From: Flavobacterium sp. ACN6
GTDB taxonomy: Bacteria; Bacteroidota; Bacteroidia; Flavobacteriales; Flavobacteriaceae
NCBI RefSeq assembly: GCF_002304005.1
Contig: NZ_MRCQ01000007.1
Location: 1-64,000, forward strand
Direction of reading: 5' to 3'
DNA length: 64,000 bases
The stretch's first letter is position 1, and every line of letters begins with the position of its first letter. This document shows positions 28,115-37,965 of this stretch, in pieces. A program made the translations under genes and the position numbers. The notes under the pieces were generated by a model that had not been told where the DNA came from, did no database searches, and saw only the letters and a program-made list of their open reading frames with translations.

Positions 28115-28699
28115 ATGGAAGATCATTCATTAGAGAAAAAATACAATAAACTTATTGTTGCGGTTTCAATTATAATCCCGGTTGTTGTAGCGATTTTGTT
28201 TGGTGTGAAGCTTAAAGATTTTGGTTTCGATGTAGAGCCATTGTCTTTTTTACCGCCTATTTACGCAACAACTAATGGTATCACTGCAGTTGTATTGGTT
28301 TGGGCAGTTTTGGCTATAAAAAATGGAAAACAAAAATTGCACGAACGATTAATGACTTTTGCTATTGCTTTATCACTTGCTTTTTTAGTGATGTATGTAG
28401 CATATCACATGACAGCAGATTCTACTAAATTTGGAGATTCAAACCATGATGGTGTTCTTGATGCAGTTGAAAGTGCTAAAATCGGTTCTTTACGATTGGT
28501 GTATTTTATTATTTTGATAACACATATTTTACTTTCAATAGCAATTATCCCGCTTGTTTTGATTACTTATGTAAGAGCGCTTTCACAGCGATTTGACAGA
28601 CATAGAAAAATTGCTAAAATAACATTTCCTATTTGGCTGTATGTTGCCGTAACTGGAGTAGTAGTATTTTTAATGATTTCTCCGTATTATGCTAATTAA
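28115..28699 (+). CDS. DUF420 family membrane protein
   Basis: 194 residues with about five transmembrane helices. DUF420 landmarks: PPIYATTNGITAVVLVW in the second helix, KLHERLMTFAIALS, YVAYHMTADSTKFG and ITHILLSIAI, with several intramembrane histidines that could bind haem or metal. DUF420 proteins are found with cytochrome oxidase assembly genes, often with SCO and CtaG; their biochemical role is not established. It overlaps the next gene by 11 bp. Confidence 0.9.
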   Translation: MEDHSLEKKYNKLIVAVSIIIPVVVAILFGVKLKDFGFDVEPLSFLPPIYATTNGITAVVLVWAVLAIKNGKQKLHERLMTFAIALSLAFLVMYVAYHMTADSTKFGDSNHDGVLDAVESAKIGSLRLVYFIILITHILLSIAIIPLVLITYVRALSQRFDRHRKIAKITFPIWLYVAVTGVVVFLMISPYYAN

Positions 28700-28946
28700 C
28701 AATAAAAATAAAAAGTCGAATTCCAAGTTCCAAAGTTTGATTTTTGGCATTTGTTTTTTCTTTATTGGAATTTCAATAAATGCGCAATGCGCGATGTGTC
28801 GCGCCGCTTTATCTGGCGATTCTAATGTTAAAAAAGCCGAAGCGGTAAATGACGGAATTGTTTATTTGATGGTTATTCCGTATTTGCTGGTCGTGATTAT
28901 AGGATATTTTATTTATAGAATGTATAAAAAGAAAAAAGCAGTGTAA
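28689..28946 (+). CDS. Small CxxC membrane protein, 85 aa
   Basis: ATG 28689 lies inside the end of the DUF420 gene, so translation is probably coupled. It has a signal-like or first membrane segment (SLIFGICFFFIGISINA), a short exported motif CAMCRAAL with a CxxC pair, and a second membrane helix (YLMVIPYLLVVIIGYFIYRMY) with a basic tail. The CxxC next to SCO suggests a metal or redox role in oxidase assembly; that is inference. The stop codon is in the terminator stem. Confidence 0.8.
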   Translation: MLINNKNKKSNSKFQSLIFGICFFFIGISINAQCAMCRAALSGDSNVKKAEAVNDGIVYLMVIPYLLVVIIGYFIYRMYKKKKAV

Positions 28947-28966
28947 TTTTACATTGCTTTTTTTTT
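28938..28966 (+). terminator. Intrinsic terminator after oxidase-assembly cluster
   Basis: GCAGTGTAA pairs with TTACATTGC (one G-U) followed by nine T. The minus-strand DUF4403 gene ends at its edge. Confidence 0.8.
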
Positions 28967-30371
28967 ATTTCAATCCGTTCACCGAAACATTGACAGTTCC
29001 GTTTATTTTGATAAAAGCGATAATAGCTTGATTGGTGAGCTGAATTTTATCGAACTGTATATCTTCCATTTTGCCGTTTACAAATACACCAGGCATCGGA
29101 GAATAGTTTTTTAGATAGTCTGCCATTGTTTTTTTACCTTCTTCCAAATTAGGCTGAATAGAATATCTACAGCTTTGTTCCATTTTTCTTAAAACGTAGC
29201 CTTGTGCCAGCCAATTTGCAGTCCTCATTAACTTACTTTTGGTGTCTAATACATAATCTAATTTTTCAAAATAAATTTCCTTCGTCTGCGGATTGTACTG
29301 TGGAAATCCATTTAAATAAAGCGTTCCGTTTATAGATCCTAATACATCTAGGGCAATGACCATTTTGCCGTTTTTATGCCAGATAGAAACATTTTTAACG
29401 GTTACTTTTTTACCTCCTTCTCCAAATTCCTGTCCGGCAAAATTCTTGGTCATAATCTTAGAAGCATCTACATAGCTTGAAATCGCAGCAATATTTGCAG
29501 AAATCTGATTCGGAATTTTAGCTACAGGTTTTAATGCAATTTTGCTGGCGTTGTATTTTGATTCAGGCTGTTTGCCAACAATCGTCTCCATATTGCATTT
29601 CATGCCCATATCAAGTAAAAAATTATCATTTTTAAGTTTGGCATTTGTAGAGTAAATTTCGATAGGAACAATTCGGAGCCAGCTTTCATAAGTGTCGCTC
29701 ATCTGAAATGGCGTGCAGATTTTTTCTACAGCCTGAAGAACATTAGGCTTAAAATCCATTGATTTTTCAATTGCTTCGTCTATTTTCTTTTCTAATTTAT
29801 CTTTAAAAATAGAAATGGCTGGGTTTATCAAATAGGTAATAGGCATGTTTTTACCAAAAAAGGTCATCGTCGGACTTTCATTCCAATCAAGAGATTTGAA
29901 TTCTGTTTTTGTTGTCAATTTCCAATTGGTCAATGCAGTTTCGCTTGATAATGTTATAATTCCATTTAAGTTAAATTCTCTGACATCATATAATTCTACA
30001 CCTAATTTTTTAGTGCCTATACGATATTTGATAGTCGCTTTAAGTGGTAAAATAGTTTTTATTCTTTTATCACGATTCGAAGGATCATTTTGAATTTTAA
30101 TTGGAGCTTGTTTCCAGATTTTCATTTCAATATCATCATCTTCGATAGTATTGTCCTCATAAATTAATCCGTTTAGGATGGCATTTGTTTGGTTTTCAAT
30201 ATCACTAAGTTTGATAGTGATAGGTAAATTGATAAAAGACGGACTGCTGTCATATACTAACGGACTGGCATCGTCTGGTTCTGGTTTTAAGGTCTCTAAT
30301 TTTTGAGCGGAAGAACAGCCTGCTAATACGACAAGTGCTGTAAACATTGAAAGAATTGAAGAAAGCTTCAT
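28965..30371 (-). CDS. DUF4403 family lipoprotein
   Basis: 468 residues. Lipoprotein signal with lipobox VLAGC near residue 19, then the DUF4403 pattern: SFINLPITIKLSDIENQTN near the start, repeated strand-rich halves, MTKNFAGQEFGEGGK and a final QLTNQAIIAFIKINGTVNV. The family is a lipid-carrier-like beta/alpha fold of unknown role. It is a single gene, convergent with the oxidase cluster and divergent from the ABC export genes, with no obvious partner. Confidence 0.88.
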   Translation of the reverse strand: MKLSSILSMFTALVVLAGCSSAQKLETLKPEPDDASPLVYDSSPSFINLPITIKLSDIENQTNAILNGLIYEDNTIEDDDIEMKIWKQAPIKIQNDPSNRDKRIKTILPLKATIKYRIGTKKLGVELYDVREFNLNGIITLSSETALTNWKLTTKTEFKSLDWNESPTMTFFGKNMPITYLINPAISIFKDKLEKKIDEAIEKSMDFKPNVLQAVEKICTPFQMSDTYESWLRIVPIEIYSTNAKLKNDNFLLDMGMKCNMETIVGKQPESKYNASKIALKPVAKIPNQISANIAAISSYVDASKIMTKNFAGQEFGEGGKKVTVKNVSIWHKNGKMVIALDVLGSINGTLYLNGFPQYNPQTKEIYFEKLDYVLDTKSKLMRTANWLAQGYVLRKMEQSCRYSIQPNLEEGKKTMADYLKNYSPMPGVFVNGKMEDIQFDKIQLTNQAIIAFIKINGTVNVSVNGLK

Positions 30372-30547
30372 TAATATGAATTTTTATTATGGAGTAAAAT
30401 TACGAAAACAATCATATTTTATTAAAAAAGTGTAACAATTACTAAAGATTGTAGTCTTATACAGAAAAGGTAACGGAATTATTAACTTTTTATTATCATA
30501 ATTTACTTAATAAAAATGTTATTATTGTCTCAAAATTTAACAATACC

Positions 30548-31249
30548 ATGATCGAAATTAAAGATTTACACAAGTCCTATAAAATGGGGAGCTCAGAATT
30601 ACACGTGTTAAAAGGTATTAATTTTAATATCGAAGAAGGTGAATTAGTTGCGATCATGGGATCATCTGGTTCTGGCAAATCTACGCTGCTTAATATTTTA
30701 GGAATTTTAGATGAGGCCGATTCTGGAAGTTATATTTTAGATAAAACTCCAATTAAAAAATTAAACGAAACGATTGCTTCAAAATATCGTAATAAATTCT
30801 TAGGATTTGTTTTTCAGTCTTTTAATTTGATTAATTATAAATCTGCGCTTGACAATGTTGCAATGCCATTGTATTATCAGGGAGTTAAAAGAAAAGAACG
30901 TTATGAGATTGCAATGAAATATCTTGAAAAAGTAGGTTTGGGATCTCACTCTCATCACTTACCCAATGAACTTTCTGGAGGTCAGAAACAGCGTGTAGCT
31001 ATTGCAAGAGCATTAGCGTCAAATCCGAAAGTTTTGCTGGCAGATGAACCTACAGGAGCTCTGGATACAAAAACTTCCTATGAAGTTATGGAACTGATTC
31101 AGGGAATTAATGATGAAGGAAAGACAATTTTAATTGTGACACACGAACCTGATATTGCTGCAATGTGCAAAAGAAATGTAGTCCTAAAAGATGGATTAAT
31201 TATCGATGATAAAAAAGTAGAACAAGTTAGAGCTTCGTCTTATGTTTAA
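30548..31249 (+). CDS. ABC transporter ATP-binding protein (MacB/LolD type)
   Basis: 233 residues. Walker A GSSGSGKST, Q-loop FVFQSFNLI, ABC signature LSGGQKQRVAIARAL, Walker B VLLADEPTGALD and switch His in IVTHEPD are all intact. The class pairs with FtsX-like permeases and powers mechanotransmission across the envelope rather than classical import. It overlaps the first permease gene by 8 bp, beginning a six-gene run of export components. Confidence 0.96.
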   Translation: MIEIKDLHKSYKMGSSELHVLKGINFNIEEGELVAIMGSSGSGKSTLLNILGILDEADSGSYILDKTPIKKLNETIASKYRNKFLGFVFQSFNLINYKSALDNVAMPLYYQGVKRKERYEIAMKYLEKVGLGSHSHHLPNELSGGQKQRVAIARALASNPKVLLADEPTGALDTKTSYEVMELIQGINDEGKTILIVTHEPDIAAMCKRNVVLKDGLIIDDKKVEQVRASSYV

Positions 31250-32486
31250 TATTGAACGCTGGCAGGAAATATTTGAAGCGATTTCAAAAAACCGATTAAG
31301 AACGTTCTTAACTGGGATTTCTGTGGCTTCCGGGATTTTTATTTTGGTGATTCTGCTGGGTGCAGGAAAAGGTCTTCAAAATGGAATCGAAAAACAATTC
31401 GAACGCGACGCTGCGGGAATTATAGAAGTTTGGTCTGGTACAACAACTAAAGAATATAAAGGACTAAATCCCGGCAGACAGGTTCAATTTCGCAATAGCG
31501 ATTATAATCAATCTGTTCAGAAATTTGAAGATAAATTAGATTTAAGAGCTTCAACTTATAATTTTTGGGGAGCACAATTTTCATATGGAAAAGAGGCTGG
31601 AAATTATCAATATAGAGGAGTTGATCCTGACTATGGAGGAATAGAAAATCTGGTTATAGTTCAAGGGCGATATGTAAATACTAAGGATTTACAAAACAAC
31701 GAAAAAGTCGCTGTTATTGGAATGAAAGTAAAAACAGATTTGTTTAAAGATAAAGAGGCACTTGGGCAAGAAATATTAATCAATAATATCAGTTTTAAAG
31801 TAGTCGGAATTTTTACAGATCCAGGTGGAGAGCGTGAAGAAGCGAGAGCTTATCTGCCATTAACCACAGTGCAGAGAACTTTTGGAGGCGGGGATAAAAT
31901 TAGTAACTTGTTTTTTACTTTAAAAAAGACAAATGATTATGATGAAGCTTTGGCGCAATCTGAAAAATTTACCCAAGATTTAAAAGACTTACTGAAAAGT
32001 AAAAACATGGTGGCACCAGAAGACGACAGCGGTGTTGGAGTTTATAATTCTGTTAAAGATGCCAAACAGTTTTACGACTTAAATTTATATATCAGATTGT
32101 TTTTTTGGTGGGTTGGTATTTGTACCATAATCGCCGGAGTTGTTGGGGTTAGTAATATTATGTTGATTATTGTAAAAGAACGAACAAAAGAAATTGGAAT
32201 TAGAAAAGCATTGGGAGCATCTCCATTTTCTATTATTACAATGATACTTCATGAATCGATTTTTATTACAACAATTGCTGGGTTTGTTGGACTTTTAGGG
32301 AGTTTGTTACTGCTTGAATTTGTAGGTCCGATGGTTCAGAGTGAATATTTTAGAAATCCGGAAGTTGATTTTAATGTGGCATTAACAACATTATTTTTAT
32401 TGGTGTTTGCTGGTGCTGTTGCAGGTTTTTTTCCAGCATATAGAGCAGCTAAAATTAAACCTATTGTAGCACTTAGAGACGAATAG
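31242..32486 (+). CDS. MacB-like ABC permease 1
   Basis: 414 residues with the MacB/FtsX layout: one N-terminal transmembrane helix (LRTFLTGISVASGIFILVILL), a long periplasmic domain (about 45-280), then three helices. The conserved stretch before the second helix is SNIMLIIVKERTKEIGIRKALG. Its N-terminus overlaps the ATPase gene by 8 bp and the second permease follows after 2 bp, suggesting a heterodimeric permease. Confidence 0.93.
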   Translation: MFNIERWQEIFEAISKNRLRTFLTGISVASGIFILVILLGAGKGLQNGIEKQFERDAAGIIEVWSGTTTKEYKGLNPGRQVQFRNSDYNQSVQKFEDKLDLRASTYNFWGAQFSYGKEAGNYQYRGVDPDYGGIENLVIVQGRYVNTKDLQNNEKVAVIGMKVKTDLFKDKEALGQEILINNISFKVVGIFTDPGGEREEARAYLPLTTVQRTFGGGDKISNLFFTLKKTNDYDEALAQSEKFTQDLKDLLKSKNMVAPEDDSGVGVYNSVKDAKQFYDLNLYIRLFFWWVGICTIIAGVVGVSNIMLIIVKERTKEIGIRKALGASPFSIITMILHESIFITTIAGFVGLLGSLLLLEFVGPMVQSEYFRNPEVDFNVALTTLFLLVFAGAVAGFFPAYRAAKIKPIVALRDE

Positions 32487-32488
32487 TT

Positions 32489-33754
32489 ATGTTTAAAAAA
32501 GATAATTGGGACGAGATTTTACAGGCCTTAACGGCCAACCCTTTCAGAACTATTCTGACGGCTTTTGGTGTTTTTTGGGGAATATTTATTTTGGTGATTT
32601 TACTTGCTGCAGGTAATGGACTTGAAAATGGTATTAAAAAAGGGTTTGACGGTATTGCAACAAACACTATGTTTATGTGGAGCCAGACAACTTCTAAAGC
32701 TTATAAAGGTTTACCAAAAACACGCAGATACGATTTTAGAAACAGCGATGTTGCGGCTTTAAAAGCAGCATTGCCAGATTTATTATATGTTTCTCCAAGA
32801 AATCAATTAGGCGATTTTAACGGAACAAATAATGTGGTTAGAGGAACAAAAACTTCATCGTTTACCATTTATGGAGATTATCCAGAGTTGATTAAACAGC
32901 AGCCGATGGATATTATTAAAGGTCGTTTTGTAAATCAGCAGGATATTCTGGAGAGAAGAAAAGTAGCCGTAATTGGTAAAGGTGTTATTAGTGAACTTTA
33001 TGGAAAAGAAGAAGAAGCTATAGGTACTTATGTTAAAATTAATGGTATAAATTTTATGGTTGTCGGGGTTTATAAATCCAAACAACAAGGCGGAAATGCA
33101 GAACAGGAACAGAAAAATATTTTTATTCCTTTCACCACTTTTCAGCAGTCTTTTAATTATGGTGATAAAGTGGGATGGATGGCACTTACAGCAAAAGATG
33201 AGACTTCTATTACGGAATTAAAACCTAAAATTTTAGAGATTATTAAATCACTGCATTCTATAAATCCAACAGATGATAGAGCAGTGGGAAATTTCGATTT
33301 GTACGAACAATTTAATAAAGTGCAAAGCTTATTTAATATCCTAAAAGTGATTGCCTATTTTGTGGGAACATTGGTTTTGATTTCTGGAGTAATCGGAATT
33401 TCAAATATAATGCTGATTGTAGTAAAAGAACGTACAAAAGAAATTGGAATAAGAAGAGCTTTGGGCGCAACGCCGGGAGCTATTCGATCACAGATATTAT
33501 CAGAATCTATATTTTTAACCATCATTTCTGGAATGCTGGGTATTGCCGTCGCAACCGGAATTATAGCAATTTTAAATTTTGTATTAGATTCGATGCCTGC
33601 GGGTGAGAATACGATGTTTGCCAATCCTAGTGTGGATTTAGGTGTTGTATTTGTTGCTTTATTAATATTAGTTGGATCAGGTTTGCTGGCAGGATTTATT
33701 CCAGCGCAGACTGCAATCAATGTTAAGCCTGTAGATGCTTTAAGAACAGAATAA
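32489..33754 (+). CDS. MacB-like ABC permease 2
   Basis: 421 residues, a paralogue of the preceding gene with the same four-helix MacB topology (first helix TAFGVFWGIFILVILLAAG; ISNIMLIVVKERTKEIGIRRALGA; C-terminal ALLILVGSGLLAGFIPA). The periplasmic domain has diverged, as expected if the two permeases form an asymmetric pair. It is followed by an adaptor gene after 37 bp. Confidence 0.93.
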   Translation: MFKKDNWDEILQALTANPFRTILTAFGVFWGIFILVILLAAGNGLENGIKKGFDGIATNTMFMWSQTTSKAYKGLPKTRRYDFRNSDVAALKAALPDLLYVSPRNQLGDFNGTNNVVRGTKTSSFTIYGDYPELIKQQPMDIIKGRFVNQQDILERRKVAVIGKGVISELYGKEEEAIGTYVKINGINFMVVGVYKSKQQGGNAEQEQKNIFIPFTTFQQSFNYGDKVGWMALTAKDETSITELKPKILEIIKSLHSINPTDDRAVGNFDLYEQFNKVQSLFNILKVIAYFVGTLVLISGVIGISNIMLIVVKERTKEIGIRRALGATPGAIRSQILSESIFLTIISGMLGIAVATGIIAILNFVLDSMPAGENTMFANPSVDLGVVFVALLILVGSGLLAGFIPAQTAINVKPVDALRTE

Positions 33755-33791
33755 ATTATCAATCAAAATAAATCGATTAAACCAAAAACAA

Positions 33792-34907
33792 ATGAAAAAA
33801 GGAGTAACTATAACCATTTTAATATTTATTGCGATCGTTTTTTTTGGCGCACTTTACTATTTGTATGCCAAAAACCAAGAGTCGCCAATTGTGTTTAAAA
33901 CGGAAAAACCAGAAATTAAAACGATTGTAAAAAATACAATTGCAACTGGTAATATTCAGCCAGACGAAGAGGTTTTAATCAAACCGAATATCTCGGGGAT
34001 TATCGAACAAGTATATATCAAAGCTGGTGAAAAAATCAAAGCTGGTGATATGATTGCGAAAATTCGAGTTGTTGCAAACGTTTCTAACGTGAGTAGTACA
34101 CAGAATCAAGTTCAGACAGCCAAAATTGCTTTGGACAACCAGGAAAGACTTTATAGAAGGCAAAAGACATTATTTGAGAAAGATGTAATTTCTGCAAATG
34201 ATTTTGATGCGGCTCAAGTGGCATATAATCAGGCAAAACAAACATATCTGGCTGCAAAACAAAGTTTAGATATTGTTAAAACAGGAACAACATCTTCTTT
34301 AGGAAGTTATGCCAATACTTTAATTCGTTCTACGGTTAACGGAATGGTTTTAGACGTTCCTGTAAAAGTAGGAAACCAAGTTATTGAAAGTAATAATTTT
34401 AATGAAGGAACAACAATTGCCAGCGTTGCAGATGTTGGAAGAATGATTTTTATTGGAAAAATTGATGAATCTGAAGTAGGAAAAATCAAAGAAAAAATGC
34501 CTATCGAGATTACAATTGGTGCAATTGAAAATAAAAAGTTCGATGCTGTTCTAAATTATATTGCACCAAAAGGTGTTACAGAAAATGGAGCAATTCAGTT
34601 TGAAATCAAAGCGCAGATGGTTAATAGAGACGATACTTTTATTAGAGCCGGTTTGAGTGCAAATGCTTCCATTATTTTAGAAAAAGCAGATAAAATTCTG
34701 GCAATAAAAGAATCATTAGTTCAATTTGACAAAAAAACACAAAAGCCTTATGTGGAAATCGAAACTGCTCCACAGAAATTTCAAAGAAGAGATTTGGTTC
34801 TGGGTGTAAGTGACGGAATCTACGTTCAAGTTAAAAGCGGTGTAAAGAGTACAGATAAGATTAAAATCTGGAATCAGGGCTTGATCAATGAAGGAGAGAA
34901 AAAATAA
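33792..34907 (+). CDS. MacA/HlyD-like periplasmic adaptor 1
   Basis: 371 residues. N-terminal membrane anchor (TITILIFIAIVFFGALYYLYA), a split lipoyl domain (PNISGIIEQVYIKAGEKIKAGD and later STVNGMVLDVPVKVGNQV), a helical hairpin between them (about 110-175), then beta-barrel and membrane-proximal domains. It would link the MacB permeases to the outer membrane TolC channel. No lipobox is seen. It is the last gene before a gap with a promoter-like element. Confidence 0.92.
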   Translation: MKKGVTITILIFIAIVFFGALYYLYAKNQESPIVFKTEKPEIKTIVKNTIATGNIQPDEEVLIKPNISGIIEQVYIKAGEKIKAGDMIAKIRVVANVSNVSSTQNQVQTAKIALDNQERLYRRQKTLFEKDVISANDFDAAQVAYNQAKQTYLAAKQSLDIVKTGTTSSLGSYANTLIRSTVNGMVLDVPVKVGNQVIESNNFNEGTTIASVADVGRMIFIGKIDESEVGKIKEKMPIEITIGAIENKKFDAVLNYIAPKGVTENGAIQFEIKAQMVNRDDTFIRAGLSANASIILEKADKILAIKESLVQFDKKTQKPYVEIETAPQKFQRRDLVLGVSDGIYVQVKSGVKSTDKIKIWNQGLINEGEKK

Positions 34908-34949
34908 TTTAATTTGAAGGTTTAAGGATCTTTTGGTTTTAAAAAATGT

Positions 34950-34957
34950 TAAATTTG
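34950..34957 (+). promoter_or_regulatory. -7 promoter element before tolC-like gene
   Basis: TAAATTTG (TAnnTTTG), 35 bp before ATG 34993, suggests that the TolC/adaptor-2 half has its own transcript. Confidence 0.55.
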
Positions 34958-34992
34958 CGTAGTTCGTTGTACTTCGCTTTCATTTAAAATAT

Positions 34993-36375
34993 ATGAAAAT
35001 AAATAAAATTAATAGTCTGGTTTTTGCAATGTTATTCGGTTTTGGATTAGCTGGACACGCGCAATCAAAGCAATGGACACTGGAAGAATGTGTGAGATAT
35101 GCATTGGAAAATAATATTACGATAAAATTAACCGAATTAGACGTCGAAAATGCTGTTATTGATAAAAGAGGAGCATTAGGAAGTTACCTTCCGTCTGTAA
35201 ATGGAAATGCTTCACACTCTTGGAATATTGGTTTGAATCAGGATCTTACAACTGGTATTTTACGTAATCAAACCACTCAGTATTCTTCAGTTGGCTTAAA
35301 TGCGGGAGTTGATATCTACAAAGGACTTCAAAATCAAAATACATACAGAAGAGCAAAGTTATCTATTATTGCATCAAAATATCAACTGCTGAAGATGCAG
35401 GAAGATATTTCTTTAAACGTGGCTAGTGCTTTCTTGCAGATTTTATCTAATAAAGAAGATCTAAAAGTTAAAAAAGAACAATTGTTAATTGACGAAAAAC
35501 GATATGCTCGTTCTGAAGAAATGGTTAATGCCGGAACAATTCCTCGCGGTGATTTATTCGATCTAAAAGCAACTGTCGCTACAGACAAACAAAATATTGC
35601 TGTTTCTGAAAATAATTTATTGATTTCTAAATTAAGTCTGGCACAGCTTTTACAGTTAAAAGAATTTGCCGATTTTGATGTTATTGATAATACAACTCTA
35701 AACGACGAGAATAATATTCTTGGGCAGACTCCAGTTGAAATTTATGCTAAGGCAAAAGACATAAGAACAGATGTAAAGCTTGCACAAACAAATCTTGAAA
35801 TTGCTGAAAAAAATGTAGCTATTGCAAAAGGAGCTTATCAGCCGACACTTAGTGGTTTTTATGGTTTTAATACCAGAGCTAGTTATAGTGATCAAGTTAG
35901 ATTTGATGCAAACGATCAGCCTTATACAGTAGGTCCAGATCCAATATTCCAACAGTTTAGTGATAATAAGGGACATAATTTTGGATTACAGTTAAATGTT
36001 CCAATTTTTAATGGCTGGTCAGTTAAGAACAATGTAGAACGAAGCAAAGTAAATTTAGAAAAATCTAAAATAGATTTAGAGCAAAAAAGTTTAGATTTGC
36101 AGCGTGACGTTTACACCGCATTTACTGATGCAAGAGCGGCTTTAAATACGTACGAAGCGTCTACTGTAACTCTAGAAGCTAGACAGCAGGCATACAATTA
36201 TGCAAAAGAAAAATACGATGTAGGTTTGATGAATTCATTTGATTTTACACAAGCTCAAACATTGTTGACCAATGCGCAGTCTGATGTTATCAGAACAAAA
36301 TATGATTACATGTTCAAAATTAAGATAATTGAATTTTATTTCGGAATTCCAATCGTTCCAATTATTACAAAATAA
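34993..36375 (+). CDS. TolC family outer membrane efflux protein
   Basis: 460 residues with a signal peptide (LVFAMLFGFGLAGHAQ) and the TolC repeat: two long helical hairpin halves. WTLEECVRYALENNITIKLTELD opens the first and GLQLNVPIFNGWSVKNNVERSK the second. It forms the trimeric outer membrane channel for the flanking adaptors. It is six bases before a second adaptor gene. Confidence 0.95.
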   Translation: MKINKINSLVFAMLFGFGLAGHAQSKQWTLEECVRYALENNITIKLTELDVENAVIDKRGALGSYLPSVNGNASHSWNIGLNQDLTTGILRNQTTQYSSVGLNAGVDIYKGLQNQNTYRRAKLSIIASKYQLLKMQEDISLNVASAFLQILSNKEDLKVKKEQLLIDEKRYARSEEMVNAGTIPRGDLFDLKATVATDKQNIAVSENNLLISKLSLAQLLQLKEFADFDVIDNTTLNDENNILGQTPVEIYAKAKDIRTDVKLAQTNLEIAEKNVAIAKGAYQPTLSGFYGFNTRASYSDQVRFDANDQPYTVGPDPIFQQFSDNKGHNFGLQLNVPIFNGWSVKNNVERSKVNLEKSKIDLEQKSLDLQRDVYTAFTDARAALNTYEASTVTLEARQQAYNYAKEKYDVGLMNSFDFTQAQTLLTNAQSDVIRTKYDYMFKIKIIEFYFGIPIVPIITK

Positions 36376-36381
36376 TTTATT

Positions 36382-37674
36382 ATGTCAAAAAAAACAATTT
36401 ATTTCTTAGTAGGTGGTGCAGTAGTATTTATTGCAGTTTTAATCGGTCTTTCGAAGTCGGGAGTAATAGGAAATAAGGATGAAGGAAAAGAAGTAGAAAC
36501 AGCAAAAGTAATTGCATCAACAATTGTTGAAACAGTTTCGGCTACAGGTAAAATTCAACCAGAAATAGAAGTAAAGATTTCTCCAGAGGTATCTGGGGAG
36601 ATTATTCTGTTAAATGTAAAAGAAGGTCAGGTTGTAAAAAAAGGAGAATTGCTGGTTAAAATTAATCCAGATTTATATACTTCAAGCTACAACCGTTCGG
36701 TATCTAATTTATCAGGATCTAAAGCAGGTTTAACACAATCTGAGGCAAGTTTTAAAGAAGCAAAAGCCAATTACGATCGTAATAAAACCTTATACGATAA
36801 AGGAGTAATTTCAAGATCAGACTGGGATAAAGCCATTGCTTCATTTGAAGTAGCAAAAGCAACCAAACAAAACTCTTATTACAGTGTTCAAAGTGCTTCG
36901 GCTTCAGTAAGTGAGGCAAGAGACAATTTAGGGCGTACCACTATTTATTCTCCAGCAGACGGAACAATTTCTGTTTTAAATGTAGAATTAGGAGAAAGAG
37001 TTTTGGGAACGCAGCAAATGGCTGGAACAGAACTTTTACGTGTAGCAAACCTTAATAATATGGAGGTTGAAGTTGATGTAAATGAAAACGACATCGTAAA
37101 AATTAAAATTGGTGACGAAGCAAATGTTGAAGTTGATGCTTATTTAAAAAAGAAATTTAAAGGAACTGTAACGAGCATTTCTAATTCTGCCAGCACAACA
37201 TTAACTTCAGATCAGGTTACTAATTTTAAAGTTAAAGTTCGTATTTTAAAAGAGTCTTATCAGGATTTATTAGAAGGAAAACCAAGTACGTATTCTCCTT
37301 TTAGACCTGGAATGACAGCTACTGTTGATATTATTACAACAACAAAAACAAACGTTTTGGCAGTGCCGATTAGTTCTGTGGTTGTAAAATCAGATACTAC
37401 AGCAGTAAAAGATTTTAAAGTTGAAGATCCAAATGAAGATAAAAAAGCCACTCCGAAAAGTGATAAAAAATTCGAATGTGTGTTTGTAAAAGAGGGAGAT
37501 AAAGCTAAAATTAGAGTAATTAAAACAGGAATTCAAGACGATACTAATATTGAAGTAATGTCTGGTTTAAAACCTGGAGATATTGTAATTACAGGCCCTT
37601 ACACAACAGTTTCTAAAGATCTTAATTCTGGAGATAAGGTAAAACTTAAAAAAGCAGAAACGCCTAAGAAATAA
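36382..37674 (+). CDS. RND/MacA-like periplasmic adaptor 2
   Basis: 430 residues. Membrane anchor (FLVGGAVVFIAVLIGLS), lipoyl halves (PEVSGEIILLNVKEGQVVKKGE and YSPADGTISVLNVELGERV), a coiled-coil hairpin (about 105-180) and barrel domains. A Lys/Asp-rich insert (EDPNEDKKATPKSDKKFE) near residue 352 is unusual. It is more distant from adaptor 1 than expected for a simple recent duplication, and may serve a different inner membrane pump sharing this TolC. Confidence 0.92.
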   Translation: MSKKTIYFLVGGAVVFIAVLIGLSKSGVIGNKDEGKEVETAKVIASTIVETVSATGKIQPEIEVKISPEVSGEIILLNVKEGQVVKKGELLVKINPDLYTSSYNRSVSNLSGSKAGLTQSEASFKEAKANYDRNKTLYDKGVISRSDWDKAIASFEVAKATKQNSYYSVQSASASVSEARDNLGRTTIYSPADGTISVLNVELGERVLGTQQMAGTELLRVANLNNMEVEVDVNENDIVKIKIGDEANVEVDAYLKKKFKGTVTSISNSASTTLTSDQVTNFKVKVRILKESYQDLLEGKPSTYSPFRPGMTATVDIITTTKTNVLAVPISSVVVKSDTTAVKDFKVEDPNEDKKATPKSDKKFECVFVKEGDKAKIRVIKTGIQDDTNIEVMSGLKPGDIVITGPYTTVSKDLNSGDKVKLKKAETPKK

Positions 37675-37680
37675 TTTTTT

Positions 37681-37923
37681 ATGATGGTTTCTTTATGTGG
37701 CAGCCCGCCGCCAGGTTTTTTTCCAGCCTTTATGATTGGGTTAGCTGCAGCAGCCGGATTTCTTTTTTACACTCATTATAGAATTTCTAAAACTGATTAT
37801 TATAAAGAAGAGTTTGTGTATTTTTCACTTGGAAAAAGGATAATACTTTATTTGAGTTTTTTAATGGTTAATTTATGTACTATACCATTATTGCTTTTAA
37901 TTTGTGTTCTTATTTTTTCTTGA
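37681..37923 (+). CDS. Small two-helix membrane protein, 80 aa
   Basis: Begins six bases after adaptor 2. The N-terminus has SLCGSPPPGFFPAFMIGLAAAAGFLFYTHY (described: a Pro-rich start running into a transmembrane helix), a short charged loop, then a second helix (YLSFLMVNLCTIPLLLLICVLIF) reaching the C-terminus. I do not recognise a family. The position suggests an accessory of the export system. Confidence 0.6.
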   Translation: MMVSLCGSPPPGFFPAFMIGLAAAAGFLFYTHYRISKTDYYKEEFVYFSLGKRIILYLSFLMVNLCTIPLLLLICVLIFS

Positions 37924-37965
37924 CCTGCTTTATTTGTAAAACATTAATAATTAAAATTAAATATT

